Part shown: piece after piece, positions 1-10,429 of the stretch
How positions within the stretch are numbered: position 1 is the first letter of the stretch
Layout of the letters: each line of letters begins with the position of its first letter
NCBI RefSeq assembly: GCF_006442315.1
Contig: NZ_VFVY01000003.1
Location: 186,001-250,000 of the forward strand
Length of the DNA: 64,000 nt
Reading direction: 5' to 3'
DNA from: Mesorhizobium sp. B2-3-4
GTDB taxonomy: Bacteria; Pseudomonadota; Alphaproteobacteria; Rhizobiales; Rhizobiaceae
The notes under the pieces: model-generated
The model's input: the letters and a program-made list of their open reading frames with translations, nothing else
Told to the model about the DNA's origin: nothing
Databases searched by the model: none
Program-made: the position numbers and the translations under genes

Positions 1-1
1 C

Positions 2-319
2 GAGCTTTCCGGCGGCCAGCAGCAACGCGTGGCGATCGCCCGTTCGCTGGCCATGGGGCCGAATGTCATGCTGTTCGACGAGCCGACATCGGCGCTCGAC
101 CCCGAAATGGTCGGCGAAGTGCTTCAGGTCATGAAGACGCTGGCGATCGAAGGCATGACGATGGTGGTCGTCACCCATGAGATGGGCTTTGCCCGCGAGG
201 TCGGGCACCGGGTGATTTTCATGGATGACGGGCTGATCGTGGAAGAGGGAGTTCCCAAGGCGCTCTTCTCGGATCCGCAGCGGGATCGCACGAAAAGTTT
301 CCTGGCAAAGATTCTATAA
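2..319 (+). CDS. Polar amino acid ABC transporter ATP-binding protein, C-terminal part (5' end outside the window)
   Basis: This is the last ~105 residues of an ABC ATPase. The frame is open from base 2 and begins inside the signature motif ([12 protein letters not shown]). Walker B with the catalytic Glu ([11 protein letters not shown]) follows, then the switch-His segment ([10 protein letters not shown]). The '[10 protein letters not shown]' stretch and the short tail ending just after 'SFLAKIL' are typical of the GlnQ/HisP class, which drives uptake of polar amino acids together with a binding protein and two permeases. Those partners would lie upstream, outside the window. A strong intrinsic terminator follows 28 bases after the stop, so this is the last gene of its operon. 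The substrate cannot be read from this fragment. Confidence 0.9.
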   Translation, partial: ELSGGQQQRVAIARSLAMGPNVMLFDEPTSALDPEMVGEVLQVMKTLAIEGMTMVVVTHEMGFAREVGHRVIFMDDGLIVEEGVPKALFSDPQRDRTKSFLAKIL

Positions 320-346
320 GCGGCAGCGGAGCAGGAGGCTCGCAAG

Positions 347-384
347 CGTAGGGGGCAGGGCCATGCCCTGCCCCCTACGTTTTT
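347..384 (+). terminator. Intrinsic terminator of the amino-acid ABC operon
   Basis: A perfect 15-bp stem (347-361 pairing with 365-379) with a 3-base loop is followed by TTTTT at 380-384. It lies just downstream of the ABC ATPase stop. It also separates that gene from the convergent sugar-binding protein gene, for which it could act as a hairpin barrier, although the T-run favours the plus strand. Confidence 0.9.
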
Positions 385-396
385 ACCGCAAGCGCC

Positions 397-1361
397 TCAG
401 AGGCCGTTGTCCTTGAGCACCTGGGCGGCGTTTTCCTTGGTGATCTTCTGCGTCGGCAAGGTGATGGTCTTCTCGACCTTCTCGCCATTGAGGAACTTGA
501 TCGCCTGACGCAGGCCTTCGGCACCGGGGGTGACATAGGTGAAGGTCGCCGTCAGCTCGCCCTTGTTCACCATCTGCACGCCTTCATTGGGCAGGCCGTC
601 GATGCCGATGAACTTGATGTCCTTCTCGCGGCCGACATCCTTGGCGGCGAGATAGGCGCCGTAGGCCATCGGGTCGTTGTGACCGTAGACTAGATCGATC
701 TTCTCGTTGGTCTTCAGCGCATTGGCCATCAGATTGTAGGCCTGGTCCTGCTTCCAGTCGCCGGACTGCTGGTCGAGCAGATATTTGATGCCCGGCTCCT
801 TGTCGGTGAATTCATGGAAACCGTCATGGCGGTCATGCGCCGGCTGGGTGCCCATGCCGCCCCAGATCTCGACGACATTGCCCGCCGCCTTGCCCTTGCC
901 GCCGAGCAGTTCGACGGCGTATTCGCCGGCCGCGCGTCCGATCAGTGCATTGTCGCCGCCGACGAACTGCGTGTAGTCCTTGGTGTCGACATTGCGGTCG
1001 AGCACGAAGACCGGGATCTTGGCGTCGATGGCCTGCTGCACGACGCCGGTCAGGCCGGCCGATTCCTTCGGCGACACCAGCAGCGCGTCGACTTCCTGGC
1101 GGATCAGGTTCTCGACGTCGGCCACCTGCTTCTCCGTCTTGTCTTCGCCGTCGGTGATGATCAGTTCGACTTCCGGATGCTTGGCGGCCTCGGCGATGAT
1201 GTCCTTGTTGAACTGCGCGCGCCAGGGCTCGATGGTGGTCACCTGCGAGAAGCCGATCTTCCACTTCTTGTCCTGGGCGAAGGCATTGCCGGTCGAAAGC
1301 AGTGCCGTGGTGGTCAGCAATGCCGCGCCGAGTACGGCAAGCCTGAGCATGTCACGTCGTT

Positions 1362-1365
<4 letters not shown>
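397..1365 (-). CDS. Sugar ABC transporter substrate-binding protein (RbsB/YtfQ-like, cluster B)
   Basis: A 322-residue periplasmic binding protein of the ribose/galactofuranose type. Residues 1-30 form a signal peptide (MKRRDMLRLAVLG..., cleavage expected after AFA). It starts with a KRRD pair, so Tat export is possible, although such proteins are usually Sec-exported. The mature part has the two-lobe type-1 periplasmic binding fold, with 'WKIGFSQVTTIEPW' at the start and 'FVLDRNVD' and 'YGHNDPMAYGAY' in the hinge region. Its ATG overlaps the permease stop in an ATGA, and it has a good GGAGG ribosome site. It is the last gene of the operon. The ligand is probably a pentose, hexose or polyol; the sequence alone does not settle it. 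Confidence 0.9.
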
Positions 1366-2665
<1,300 letters not shown>

Positions 2666-2669
<4 letters not shown>

Positions 2670-4243
2670 GCGGCGGGTCTCGATAGGGTCCGGCGCGGCG
2701 CGGCGAGGCGCATGATGGCCTCTTCGCTCGCCGCGTCGCGCGAAAGGATGCCTGTCTGGCGGCCGTCGGCCATCACCAGGATGCGGTCGGAGAGATGCAG
2801 CAGCTCCGGCAGCTCGGAGCTGATGACGGCGATGGCCAGCCCATCGCGCGCCAGCTTGAAGATGAGATCGTAGATCTCGCGCTTGGCGCCGACATCTATG
2901 CCGCGCGTCGGCTCGTCCAGCAACAACACCCTTGGCCGTGTCGCCAGCCACTTGCCGATCACCACCTTCTGCTGGTTGCCGCCCGACAGCGTGCCGGCCG
3001 GCTGGTCGATATCGCGGCAGCGTATGCCGAGCGCCTTGACCGCCTGCCGCGCCAGCCCCTGTTCGCCGGCCAGCGAGCGTATGCCGAAGCGCGCCAGCGC
3101 GCCGACCAGCGGCAGCGCCACATTGTCGGCTATAGATGCTTGCAGGTGCAGCCCTTGCGTCTTGCGGTCCTCGGTGACCAGCGCGATGCCCAGCCGCCGC
3201 GCGTCGCGCGGCGAACGGATATCCACCAGCTGACCGTCGAGCCTGATCTCGCCGCCGGCGCGGCCGTCGCTGGAGCCGAAGATCGCTTCCATGATCTCGG
3301 TGCGGCCCGAGCCCAGCAGCCCGCCTATGCCCAGGATCTCTCCCGCGGCGAGATCGAAACCGACGCCTTCGATCACTTGCCGCCAGCCCTGGCGGTCGGG
3401 CTTCGACAGCGACAGATCGCTGACCGAAAGCACGGTCCTGCCGCCGGGGGCCCGCTCGTCTTGGGAGGATGCGAGCAGGTCCCGTCCGACCATCGCCGAA
3501 ATGATGGCATTCTCGTCGAGCTCGGCCATCGGCCGCGTCAGCACATGGCGCCCGTCGCGGAACACGGTGACGCGGCCGGCCAGATGCATGACCTCGTCGA
3601 TGCGGTGCGAGATGTAGACGATGGCGACGCCGCTTTCGGCAAGCTGGCCGATGATGCGGAACAGCCGCTGGCATTCCGCCGGCGACAGAGCCGATGTCGG
3701 CTCGTCCATGATCAGGATGCGCGCCGACATCGACAGAGCCTTGGCGATCTCGACCAGTTGCTGTTCGCCGACGCGCAAGGCGCCGACGCGCGCGTCCGGA
3801 TCGAGTTCGATACCGAGCCGCTGCAGAAGGGCGCTCGCCGCGCGGCTGCTCGCCTTGCGGTCGACGATCAGTCCGGCAATCAGCTTCTCGCGCCCGAGGA
3901 AGATGTTGTCGGCGACGCTGAGCTCCGGCACCAGGTTGAGTTCCTGGTGGATGATGGCGATACCGGCGTCCTCGGCATCGCGCACGCCGGCGAAGCTGAC
4001 TGGCCTGCCATCGATGCTGACGGTGCCATCATAGCCGGTATAGACGCCCGACAGAATCTTCATCAGCGTCGACTTGCCGGCGCCGTTCTCGCCCATCAGG
4101 GCGTGGACTTCGCCCCGACGCAGGTCGAAGCCGACATCGACGAGAGCGGCGATGCCGCCAAAGCTCTTGGAAATATGCTGCGCACTCAGAACGGTGTCCG
4201 AGCGATCCGATGCGGTCGAGGAAAGGGAACTGCTTTGTTCCAT
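2666..4243 (-). CDS. Sugar ABC transporter ATP-binding protein, duplicated (RbsA/XylG/MglA family)
   Basis: A 525-residue cytoplasmic ATPase with two tandem nucleotide-binding halves. The first half has a full Walker A (GENGAGKST, residues 51-59), a shortened signature (LRVGEQQLVEIA) and Walker B (LIMDEPTSAL). The second half has a degenerate P-loop (GLLGSGRTE), as is normal in this family, but a canonical signature (LSGGNQQKV) and Walker B (LLLDEPTRGID). It is the first gene of a three-gene operon with permease and binding protein, each overlapping the next by 4 bases. The divergent LacI repressor and two operator-like palindromes lie upstream. Confidence 0.95.
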
Positions 4244-4291
4244 GACAATGGCGGCCTCCCTTCCGTCTTCGTCAGCGTCTCGAACGCTAAT

Positions 4292-4304
4292 CTAAACGTT
4301 TCGA
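4292..4304. promoter_or_regulatory. LacI-type operator candidate 1 (upstream of sugar ABC operon)
   Basis: CTAAACGTTTCGA contains the palindromic core AAACGTTT, the CG-centred form typical of LacI-family sites. It lies 49 bases before the ATPase start codon and shares its core with the palindrome beside lacI. This suggests that both divergent promoters are controlled by that repressor. Confidence 0.6.
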
Positions 4305-4398
4305 TCATGTCAAGCCGATATGGGCTGACGAAACTTTGGTGCATTTCAATTCTTGCCTAAAATGACAGGATTCCGTACGTATCACTGGCAAGGGGTGA

Positions 4399-4410
4399 CG
4401 AAACGTTTCG
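4399..4410. promoter_or_regulatory. LacI-type operator candidate 2 (overlaps start region of the lacI gene)
   Basis: CGAAACGTTTCG is a perfect 12-base palindrome ending only 3 bases before the annotated ATG of the LacI gene. It is well placed for autorepression. Because it occupies the place where a ribosome site should be, it also casts some doubt on that ATG. A related half-site, CGAAACTTTG, is seen at about 4329-4338. Confidence 0.65.
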
Positions 4411-4413
4411 AAA

Positions 4414-5481
4414 ATGACAGCGTCAGGGCCAAAAAAACAACGCAAATCCTCCGCGCCGACGATGTTGCACGTGGCGGAGGCCGCGCGCGTCTCGGTCGCC
4501 ACCGTTTCGGCGCTGATCAACGGCACGGCGACGGTCAGCCCCGAGCTCAGCGCCCGCATCGAGCAGGCGATCCGCGATATCGGCTACAAGCGCAACGCCA
4601 TCGCCCGCAGCCTGAAGATGGGCACCACGCGCACCATCGGCTTGACCGTTCCGCACATCACCAATCCATTCTTCACCGATGTCGTCTCGGTCATCCAGCA
4701 GGCTTTCGACCGCGCCGGCTATGCCGTCATGCTGTGCTGCACCGACGAGGATCTGAACACCCAGGACGACCAGATCAGGCTCTTGCTCGACCGCATGGTC
4801 GACGGGCTGATCGTGGCGCGCGTCGGCGACGGCGCGATCCTCAAGCGGATCGTCGCTGACGCCAATGTGCCGGTGGTGCTTCTGGACCGCCTGTGCGAGG
4901 GCGTCGATACCGATGCGGTGGTTCTCGACAACCAGCGCGCCGTGTTCGACGCAATCCGCTATCTGATCAATCTCGGCCACCGGCGCATCGGCTATATCAC
5001 CGGCACCTCGGACATTTCACCCATGCATGACCGTATGACCGGATATTGCGAGGCGCTTCAGGCCGCCGGCCTGCCGGTGCTGGAAGAACTGGTGCGCTCG
5101 GGTAATTTCCATGAGATCGACGGCTACAACGCCACCATGCAGCTTTTGTCGCTGCATGACCGGCCAAGCGCGATCTTCTCGGCCAACAACCCGATGGTGA
5201 TCGGCACCATGAAGGCGATCCGCGACATCGGCCTGTCCTGTCCGGAGGACATTTCGGTAGCCTGCTTCGACGATTTCCCCTGGTCGGACGTGTTCCAGCC
5301 GCAACTGACCACCGTGGCGCAGCCGGTGCAGGCGATCGGCGAACAGGCGGCCAATCTGCTGCTCGATCGGCTGGGCGGCGACAGGGATGCGCCGCCGCGC
5401 AAACTCGTGCTCAAGGGTAGGCTGATGATCCGCGATTCATGCCGGCCGGTGGCGGCCCTGGTGCAGAGCGCGAACGCCTGA
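4414..5481 (+). CDS. LacI-family transcriptional repressor
   Basis: A 355-residue DNA-binding repressor. Residues 17-65 form the LacI helix-turn-helix (LHVAEAARVSVATVSALIN) and hinge, followed by a periplasmic-binding-like sensor domain (IGLTVPHITNPFFTDVV...). It is divergent from the sugar ABC operon and is probably its local regulator, responding to the transported sugar or a derivative. No clear Shine-Dalgarno site precedes the ATG at 4414, since an operator-like palindrome lies there. An in-frame ATG at 4462 (MLHVAEAA) is an alternative start that would keep the whole helix-turn-helix. A leaderless transcript is also possible. Confidence 0.93.
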   Translation: MTASGPKKQRKSSAPTMLHVAEAARVSVATVSALINGTATVSPELSARIEQAIRDIGYKRNAIARSLKMGTTRTIGLTVPHITNPFFTDVVSVIQQAFDRAGYAVMLCCTDEDLNTQDDQIRLLLDRMVDGLIVARVGDGAILKRIVADANVPVVLLDRLCEGVDTDAVVLDNQRAVFDAIRYLINLGHRRIGYITGTSDISPMHDRMTGYCEALQAAGLPVLEELVRSGNFHEIDGYNATMQLLSLHDRPSAIFSANNPMVIGTMKAIRDIGLSCPEDISVACFDDFPWSDVFQPQLTTVAQPVQAIGEQAANLLLDRLGGDRDAPPRKLVLKGRLMIRDSCRPVAALVQSANA

Positions 5482-5501
5482 ACAGGCGCGCGCCAGCCTG
5501 G

Positions 5502-6290
5502 TTAGAAGACGCCGGAAGACAGCGCCTGCAGCTTTGAAAAGACGCCCTTGCCGCCGGTGATGACCTTTGTCCCGCTTTGCAGCACGGTCCTCGGATCGGC
5601 CTTCAGCACCGTACCGCCGGCTTCCTCGATCAGCAGCATGCCGGCCACGCAGTCCCAGGCGTTCATGTGTTCCTCGACATAGCCGAGCAGCCGGCCCGAG
5701 GCGACATAGGCGAGCATCAGCGCGCCCGACGCGTTGCGGAAGAAGACGCCGCCTTCGGCCAGGATCTTCTTGATCAGCACGGCGATGTTCTCGGCCTCGG
5801 CCCGGTTCGAGAATCCGGTGCCGACGGAGCCTTCTTCAAGGCTCCTCGCCGCACTCGTCCTGATCGGCCGGCCGTTGAGGAAGGCGCCGCCGCCCAGCCT
5901 TCCGTGGAAGGTCTCGCCCGTCGACGGTTCGTGGATGACGCCGACGATCGTCTCTCCATCCTTGGCGCAAGCGATAACCACGCACCAGGCCGGAATGCCG
6001 CGCACGAAATTCGCGGTGCCGTCGATCGGGTCGATCACCCAGGCGTAACCCGTCGAGCCGGCGACCGAGGCATGTTCCTCGCCGACGATGCCGTCCCGAG
6101 GGTAGTCGGCGGCGATGGCCGCGCGGATGAACAGCTCGACCTCGCGGTCGGCCTGCGAGACCAGGTCCTGATGGCCCTTGCTCTCGATGGTCAGGCTGTC
6201 GAGGTCACGGAAATATCCAAGGCCGAGTTCGCCGGCGCGCCGCGCCAGATCGATGGCGAACTGCGTGCGTGCGTCGAGATCATGGGTCAA
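5502..6290 (-). CDS. Inositol monophosphatase family protein (TTG start)
   Basis: About 262 residues, the normal size for the IMPase/SuhB/HisN superfamily of Mg-dependent phosphomonoesterases. The metal-binding signatures are intact: GEEH, then VIDPIDGTANF, and near the C-terminus AWDCVAGMLLIEEAGG. No ATG is available at the right place. TTG at 6290 (MTHDLDARTQFAI) was chosen because it gives the family length and follows an AAAGGCGAG stretch by 7 bases. The substrate could be inositol phosphate, histidinol phosphate or another sugar phosphate, and motif inspection does not decide this. It lies convergent to lacI, so a functional link to the sugar operon is only a guess. Confidence 0.85.
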   Translation of the reverse strand: MTHDLDARTQFAIDLARRAGELGLGYFRDLDSLTIESKGHQDLVSQADREVELFIRAAIAADYPRDGIVGEEHASVAGSTGYAWVIDPIDGTANFVRGIPAWCVVIACAKDGETIVGVIHEPSTGETFHGRLGGGAFLNGRPIRTSAARSLEEGSVGTGFSNRAEAENIAVLIKKILAEGGVFFRNASGALMLAYVASGRLLGYVEEHMNAWDCVAGMLLIEEAGGTVLKADPRTVLQSGTKVITGGKGVFSKLQALSSGVF

Positions 6291-6372
6291 GGGAAGGCTC
6301 GCCTTTGCGTAGGGATGCCCCGCACTTAGCAGAGCATCGGCATCGGCAAAAGCGCCTGCCGGCCAATAAATC

Positions 6373-7374
6373 TCAGGCCGCTTGCGACAGCGATTTGTGC
6401 GCCTCGGCCAGAATCTCGAACGACCGCACGCGCGCGGCGTGATCGAAGATCTGCGCGGTGACCATAAGCTCGTCGGCGCCGGTGCGGCGCACGAACGCAT
6501 CGATGCCTTGCCGGACCGTTTCGGGCGAGCCGACGACGGCGCAGGACAGCGCCTGGCCGAGCATGGTCTTGGCCATCGGGTCGAGGTCCCGGTCATAGTT
6601 CTCGACCGGCGGCGGCAATTTTCCGGGCCTGCCGGTGCGCAGATTGACGAAGGCCTGCTGCAGCGAGGTGAACTGGAGCCGCGCCTCGGCGTCGGTGGGT
6701 GCCGCAAAGACATTGAGGCCGAGCATGACATGCGGCTTGTCGAGTTGCTCGGAGGGCTGGAAGCGCGAGCGGTAGATGTCGAGCGCGTGGTCGAGTTCGG
6801 CCGGCGCGAAGTGCGAGGCGAAGGCGTAGGGCAGGCCGAGCATGGCGGCCAGCTGCGCGCCGTAGAGGCTCGACCCGAGAATCCAGATCGGCACGGTCTG
6901 GCCTTCGCCGGGAACGGCACGCAGGCGCTGGCCTTCCTCGGCCGGCAGGAAATAGCCCATCAGCTCGACGACATCCTGCGGGAAATTGTCGACGCCGGCC
7001 TCGAGATTGCGGCGCAGCGCGCGTGCCGTATTCATGTCGGTGCCGGGAGCGCGGCCGAGCCCGAGGTCGATGCGGCCTGGATAAAGGGCGGCAAGCGTGC
7101 CGAACTGCTCGGCGATCACCAGCGGCGCATGGTTGGGCAGCATGATGCCGCCGGCCCCGACGCGGATGGTCCTCGTGCCGCCGGCGACATGGGCGATGAC
7201 CACGGCCGTTGCCGCGCTGGCAATGCCCGGCATGTTGTGGTGCTCGGCCAGCCAGTAGCGCTTGTAACCGAGCCGCTCGGCATGCTGGGCGAGGTCCAGC
7301 GAATTGGCCAGCGAGCGCGAGGCATCGCTGCCCTCGACGATCGGCGACAGGTCGAGAACGGACAGTTCGGTCAT
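6373..7374 (-). CDS. LLM class flavin-dependent oxidoreductase (luciferase-like)
   Basis: A 333-residue bacterial-luciferase-like (F420/FMN-type) TIM-barrel oxidoreductase. The N-terminal '[17 protein letters not shown]' block and '[13 protein letters not shown]' are hallmarks of the YhbW/alkanal-monooxygenase-like subgroup. It uses a reduced flavin; the substrate is unknown. Its ATG overlaps the stop of the upstream arylamine N-acetyltransferase gene (ATGA at 7371-7374), so the two are translationally coupled. This suggests a shared xenobiotic or aromatic-amine role, which is inference from context only. Confidence 0.88.
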   Translation of the reverse strand: MTELSVLDLSPIVEGSDASRSLANSLDLAQHAERLGYKRYWLAEHHNMPGIASAATAVVIAHVAGGTRTIRVGAGGIMLPNHAPLVIAEQFGTLAALYPGRIDLGLGRAPGTDMNTARALRRNLEAGVDNFPQDVVELMGYFLPAEEGQRLRAVPGEGQTVPIWILGSSLYGAQLAAMLGLPYAFASHFAPAELDHALDIYRSRFQPSEQLDKPHVMLGLNVFAAPTDAEARLQFTSLQQAFVNLRTGRPGKLPPPVENYDRDLDPMAKTMLGQALSCAVVGSPETVRQGIDAFVRRTGADELMVTAQIFDHAARVRSFEILAEAHKSLSQAA

Positions 7375-8204
7375 GTATTGGTCTCCACGATCTTGTTCTC
7401 GCGCACCCGTGCCTCGAAGGCCGTGCGGTCGGGAATGGTGATGCCGAGCTGGCCTTCCAGCGTGTCGGCGAGTTCGGCGGCGGTGGCGATCTCCTTCTGC
7501 TCGGTACGGCCGTCAATGTGATGGATCGACAGGCGGTTGCCGCGCAAACCGTAGCGCCGGTCGGGTGCCGCCCGCGCCGCCAGAACCGAGGTCACGAAAT
7601 GCGATGCCGGGTTGGTCGACATGAAATAATTGCTGATGGAATAGTCGACCTCATAGTGCGGCTGCAGGTCGAACCGATACAGCGTACGCCAGCCGCCGCC
7701 GATGGCGGCCTGCAGGCGGAAGTGATCACCGGTTTCGACGATGCGGAATGTTTCGTGCGGGGTCTTCTGTTCGAGGCCCGGATCGAGCCGCAGCGGGGCG
7801 GTCAGCGTCAGGCCGCCAAAACCGACATCGGCGATATAGGTCCGTTGATCGAGATCTATGCGCAGCAGCATGTGGCTACGCGCCGTGATGGCGTCCTCGG
7901 GCTGGCCCAGCAGCACCCGCGCCGCAAGGCCGCCGACCTCGAAGCCCAGCGCCTTCAGCGCATGCATGAAGAGGAGATTGTGCTCGAAGCAATAGCCGCC
8001 ACGCCCGCCAAGCACGATCTTGTCCTGCAGCGAGGCGATGTCCAGACGGACCGGGCGCCCCAGAAACGGGTCCATGTTCTCGAATGGGATCGCCTGTGGG
8101 TGCAGGAAATGCAGCGTCTTCAGCATGTCGAGCGAAGCATCCCGGGAACCGGCATGGCCGATCCGGCTGAAATAGGCGTCGAGGTCGAAGGGAATGTCGC
8201 TCAT
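7371..8204 (-). CDS. nat: Arylamine N-acetyltransferase
   Basis: A 277-residue enzyme that transfers acetyl from acetyl-CoA to arylamines and hydrazines. The Cys-His-Asp triad is readable: Cys72 in RGGYCFEHN, His111 in RSHMLLRID and Asp126 in YIADVGFG. These positions agree, within one residue, with those I recall for the characterised Mesorhizobium loti NAT. The start at 8204 ([12 protein letters not shown]) gives the family N-terminus. Longer in-frame extensions run through intergenic sequence and are unlikely. The downstream flavin oxidoreductase overlaps by 4 bases. Confidence 0.95.
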   Translation of the reverse strand: MSDIPFDLDAYFSRIGHAGSRDASLDMLKTLHFLHPQAIPFENMDPFLGRPVRLDIASLQDKIVLGGRGGYCFEHNLLFMHALKALGFEVGGLAARVLLGQPEDAITARSHMLLRIDLDQRTYIADVGFGGLTLTAPLRLDPGLEQKTPHETFRIVETGDHFRLQAAIGGGWRTLYRFDLQPHYEVDYSISNYFMSTNPASHFVTSVLAARAAPDRRYGLRGNRLSIHHIDGRTEQKEIATAAELADTLEGQLGITIPDRTAFEARVRENKIVETNT

Positions 8205-8295
8205 CGGGAAGGGGCACCGGCACTGATCGGCCGGATATAGGCATTCGATACCGCCGCCGCAAACCGAGCGCCGCTTACGCGGCGGCCTGGCCGTC

Positions 8296-9444
8296 CTATT
8301 CGTCCGCTTCCTCTTCCACGACCGTGGCATGTTGCGCGGCGAGAAAATTGCCGACATGACTGAGACCTTCGAAATGGTCGCAGAACACCTTGATGACGAC
8401 CAGCAGCGGCACCGCCATCAACGCGCCGACGAAGCCCCACAGCCATGACCAGAAAGCGATGGCGATGAAGATCGCCACGGCGTTGATCTCGAGCCGCCGC
8501 CCGACCACCATCGGCGTTACGAACTGGCCTTCGACGATATCGCACAGGATGACGAAGGCGGGCGCCAGGAGCGCGTAGGTGATCGTGTCGAAGCTGATCA
8601 GCGCGATGACCGCGACCAGCAGGATGGTGATCAGCGCCCCGACATAGGGCAGGAAGTTGAGCAGCGCCGCCGCCGCGCCCCAGACCAGCGGATTGGGCAT
8701 GCCGAGCCCCCACAGCCCCAGCCCGATGACGGCGCCCAGCCCGGCGTTGATGACGGCGACGGTGAGCAGGTAATGCGAGATCTCGCGCTCGACGTCGTAG
8801 ACGACGCGCAGCGCCCGCTTCTTCTGGCTGAGGCTGGCGAAGGACTGGATGATCTTCTCGTAGAACAGCGTGCCGGAGGCGAGCAGGAACAGCGACAGCA
8901 CGAAAACGATGGTGATGCTGGTGCCCGCGTCGAGAATGTTGCTGGCGGCGGTGGACAGGATGCCGGACGGGGCCACCGCGACCCGCTGCACGCCCGGTTC
9001 CTGGGAGGTCTCGGTCAGCGCTTCGAGTTGATGGGCAAGATCCATCATCCGCGCCAGCGGCCGCTTGAACTGCGCCAGCCGCTCCGTGAGCTGCTGGCCG
9101 ATCGAGGAGGTGTTGTTGAGCAGATCGATGACCGGTCCGCTGAGCAGGTAGCCGGCGCTGGTGAACACGAAGATCGAGAAAAGCACCAGCATTGTCGCCG
9201 AAACCACCTCCGGGATGCCCCGCTTGCGCAGGAAACGGACGATTGGCGTCAGGGTCAGCGTCAGCAGGAAGGCGAGCATGACCGGCATGAAAAAAGCCTT
9301 GCCGAAATAGATCGCCGCGGTGGTCATCAAAATGAAGATGCCGATCAGCAGCGACCGCATCAGCCGCAAATCCGCGCGCGCCTGGGCACGCGGATCGGGG
9401 TCGTCGGCGACGCCTGCGGCCAAGGCTGCGGGTTCGGTCTTCAT
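8296..9444 (-). CDS. AI-2E family transporter (PerM/TqsA-like membrane protein)
   Basis: A 382-residue inner-membrane protein with about eight hydrophobic segments, in the arrangement of the AI-2E/UPF0118 family. There is an N-terminal pair at ~30-70, a long soluble stretch at ~100-170, then a C-terminal bundle with '[11 protein letters not shown]' (family motif region) and '[10 protein letters not shown]'. Members have been linked to autoinducer-2 export or to Na+/H+ antiport; which activity applies here is unknown. The protein ends in an acidic tail (EEEADE). It is transcribed alone, with a 321-base gap upstream. Confidence 0.88.
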   Translation of the reverse strand: MKTEPAALAAGVADDPDPRAQARADLRLMRSLLIGIFILMTTAAIYFGKAFFMPVMLAFLLTLTLTPIVRFLRKRGIPEVVSATMLVLFSIFVFTSAGYLLSGPVIDLLNNTSSIGQQLTERLAQFKRPLARMMDLAHQLEALTETSQEPGVQRVAVAPSGILSTAASNILDAGTSITIVFVLSLFLLASGTLFYEKIIQSFASLSQKKRALRVVYDVEREISHYLLTVAVINAGLGAVIGLGLWGLGMPNPLVWGAAAALLNFLPYVGALITILLVAVIALISFDTITYALLAPAFVILCDIVEGQFVTPMVVGRRLEINAVAIFIAIAFWSWLWGFVGALMAVPLLVVIKVFCDHFEGLSHVGNFLAAQHATVVEEEADE

Positions 9445-9765
9445 GCTGATCCCCTCGCGCCGGCGCGCCCCTCAGCGGTCGGCAATGCACGGAAGAAACG
9501 CGCAGTCGCGGGCGGAGGTTCCATGAGCCGGCTTCAGGAGCGAAGTCTCCGGTGCGGGCTCGGATCCAATGAAGTGCGCCGCCCGAAATATTACATTCGA
9601 TGTAATTGAGACCATGCTTCCAGCACGAGTAATACAAGGCATGTTTTCGCGCAGCGGGTTCATGTAATCCGGCGGTGCAACGCGCGATCGATAGCACCAT
9701 GTCATGGCGCAGCGCGGAAACTATCCATGTGGTCAGAAACAGATATTTGAACAGAGGATTCTACA
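9445..9765. other. Divergent intergenic region between the AI-2E permease and the AhpD-like gene
   Basis: There is no credible gene in these 321 bases. The region holds divergent promoters by position and one clear inverted repeat at 9590-9606. I see no further structure that I can name. Confidence 0.6.
9590..9606. promoter_or_regulatory. Operator-like inverted repeat
   Basis: ATTACAT-TCG-ATGTAAT is a perfect 7-bp inverted repeat with a 3-base spacer, in an AT-rich island of otherwise GC-rich DNA. A further partial match (CATGTAAT) lies near 9660. It is probably a binding site for a dimeric regulator acting on the permease or the downstream AhpD-like gene. The XRE regulator at 10430 is the nearest candidate. 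Confidence 0.5.
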
Positions 9766-10332
9766 ATGCAAAGGTTCACTCTTCAGACACTCGAGTCGGC
9801 ACCGGAACAATCCAGACCCGCTCTGGCGTCGTTGACGGAAAAATTCGGCTTTCTTCCCAATGTCATGGCGACGATGGCAAACAATCCGGTTCTCCTCAAT
9901 GGTTTCGTCTCGAGCTTCGGCAGTTTTCACGGCGGAAGCTTCGACGAGATCGAAAAGCAGGTGCTGCTGCTCACCAACGCGGTCACGATCAGATGTCCCT
10001 GGACCGTCGCCGCGCATTCTACATTCGCCATCGAGGACGGGATTGCCCCGAGCGAGGTCAAGGCGATCCGGGATGGTAGGTTGCCGGCGGACCCGAAATA
10101 TGCGGCCCTCTCGGCGCTTACCAAGGCGTTGATCGAAAACAAGGGAAATGTCAGCGATGCCGACATCGATGCGTTTACTTCGGCCGGCTATTCGAAGGCC
10201 CAGATTCTGGAAGTGGTAACCGGCGTCGGCGTTTCCACCATGGCGGCAACCACCACCAATGTGGCCGGTACGCCGATCGAGGATCGCTTCCAGGCGCAGG
10301 CATGGTCTCCCATCGCCGCGATTGCCGCCTGA
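9766..10332 (+). CDS. Carboxymuconolactone decarboxylase/AhpD-like family protein lacking the second active-site Cys
   Basis: A 188-residue all-helical protein of the CMD/AhpD superfamily. The usual redox motif is E-x-C-x-x-C-x-x-x-H. Here the region reads TIRCPWTVAAH: Cys77 and His84 are kept, but the second Cys is Thr80. A classical dithiol peroxidase-reductase cycle is therefore unlikely. Related one-Cys members exist and their function is mostly unknown. Many 'peroxidase-related' CMD proteins begin with the same 'FGFLPNVMATMANNP' block seen at residues 27-41. The gene is followed 97 bases later by an XRE regulator on the same strand. Confidence 0.85.
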   Translation: MQRFTLQTLESAPEQSRPALASLTEKFGFLPNVMATMANNPVLLNGFVSSFGSFHGGSFDEIEKQVLLLTNAVTIRCPWTVAAHSTFAIEDGIAPSEVKAIRDGRLPADPKYAALSALTKALIENKGNVSDADIDAFTSAGYSKAQILEVVTGVGVSTMAATTTNVAGTPIEDRFQAQAWSPIAAIAA

Positions 10333-10429
10333 CCCGATCGACGGCGCATGGGACCTGCTGGTGCCATGCGTCGTCGGACAAGCGTGATCGCATCGGTGTA
10401 TCGTCGAGGGACGTCGAGGACAGCATTCC

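Noticed and set aside
2670..3674. In-frame N-terminal extension of the sugar permease through the ATPase gene
   Set aside because: The frame is open only because of high GC. The permease start at 2669 overlaps the ATPase stop, and the extension translates to Arg/Pro-rich nonsense.
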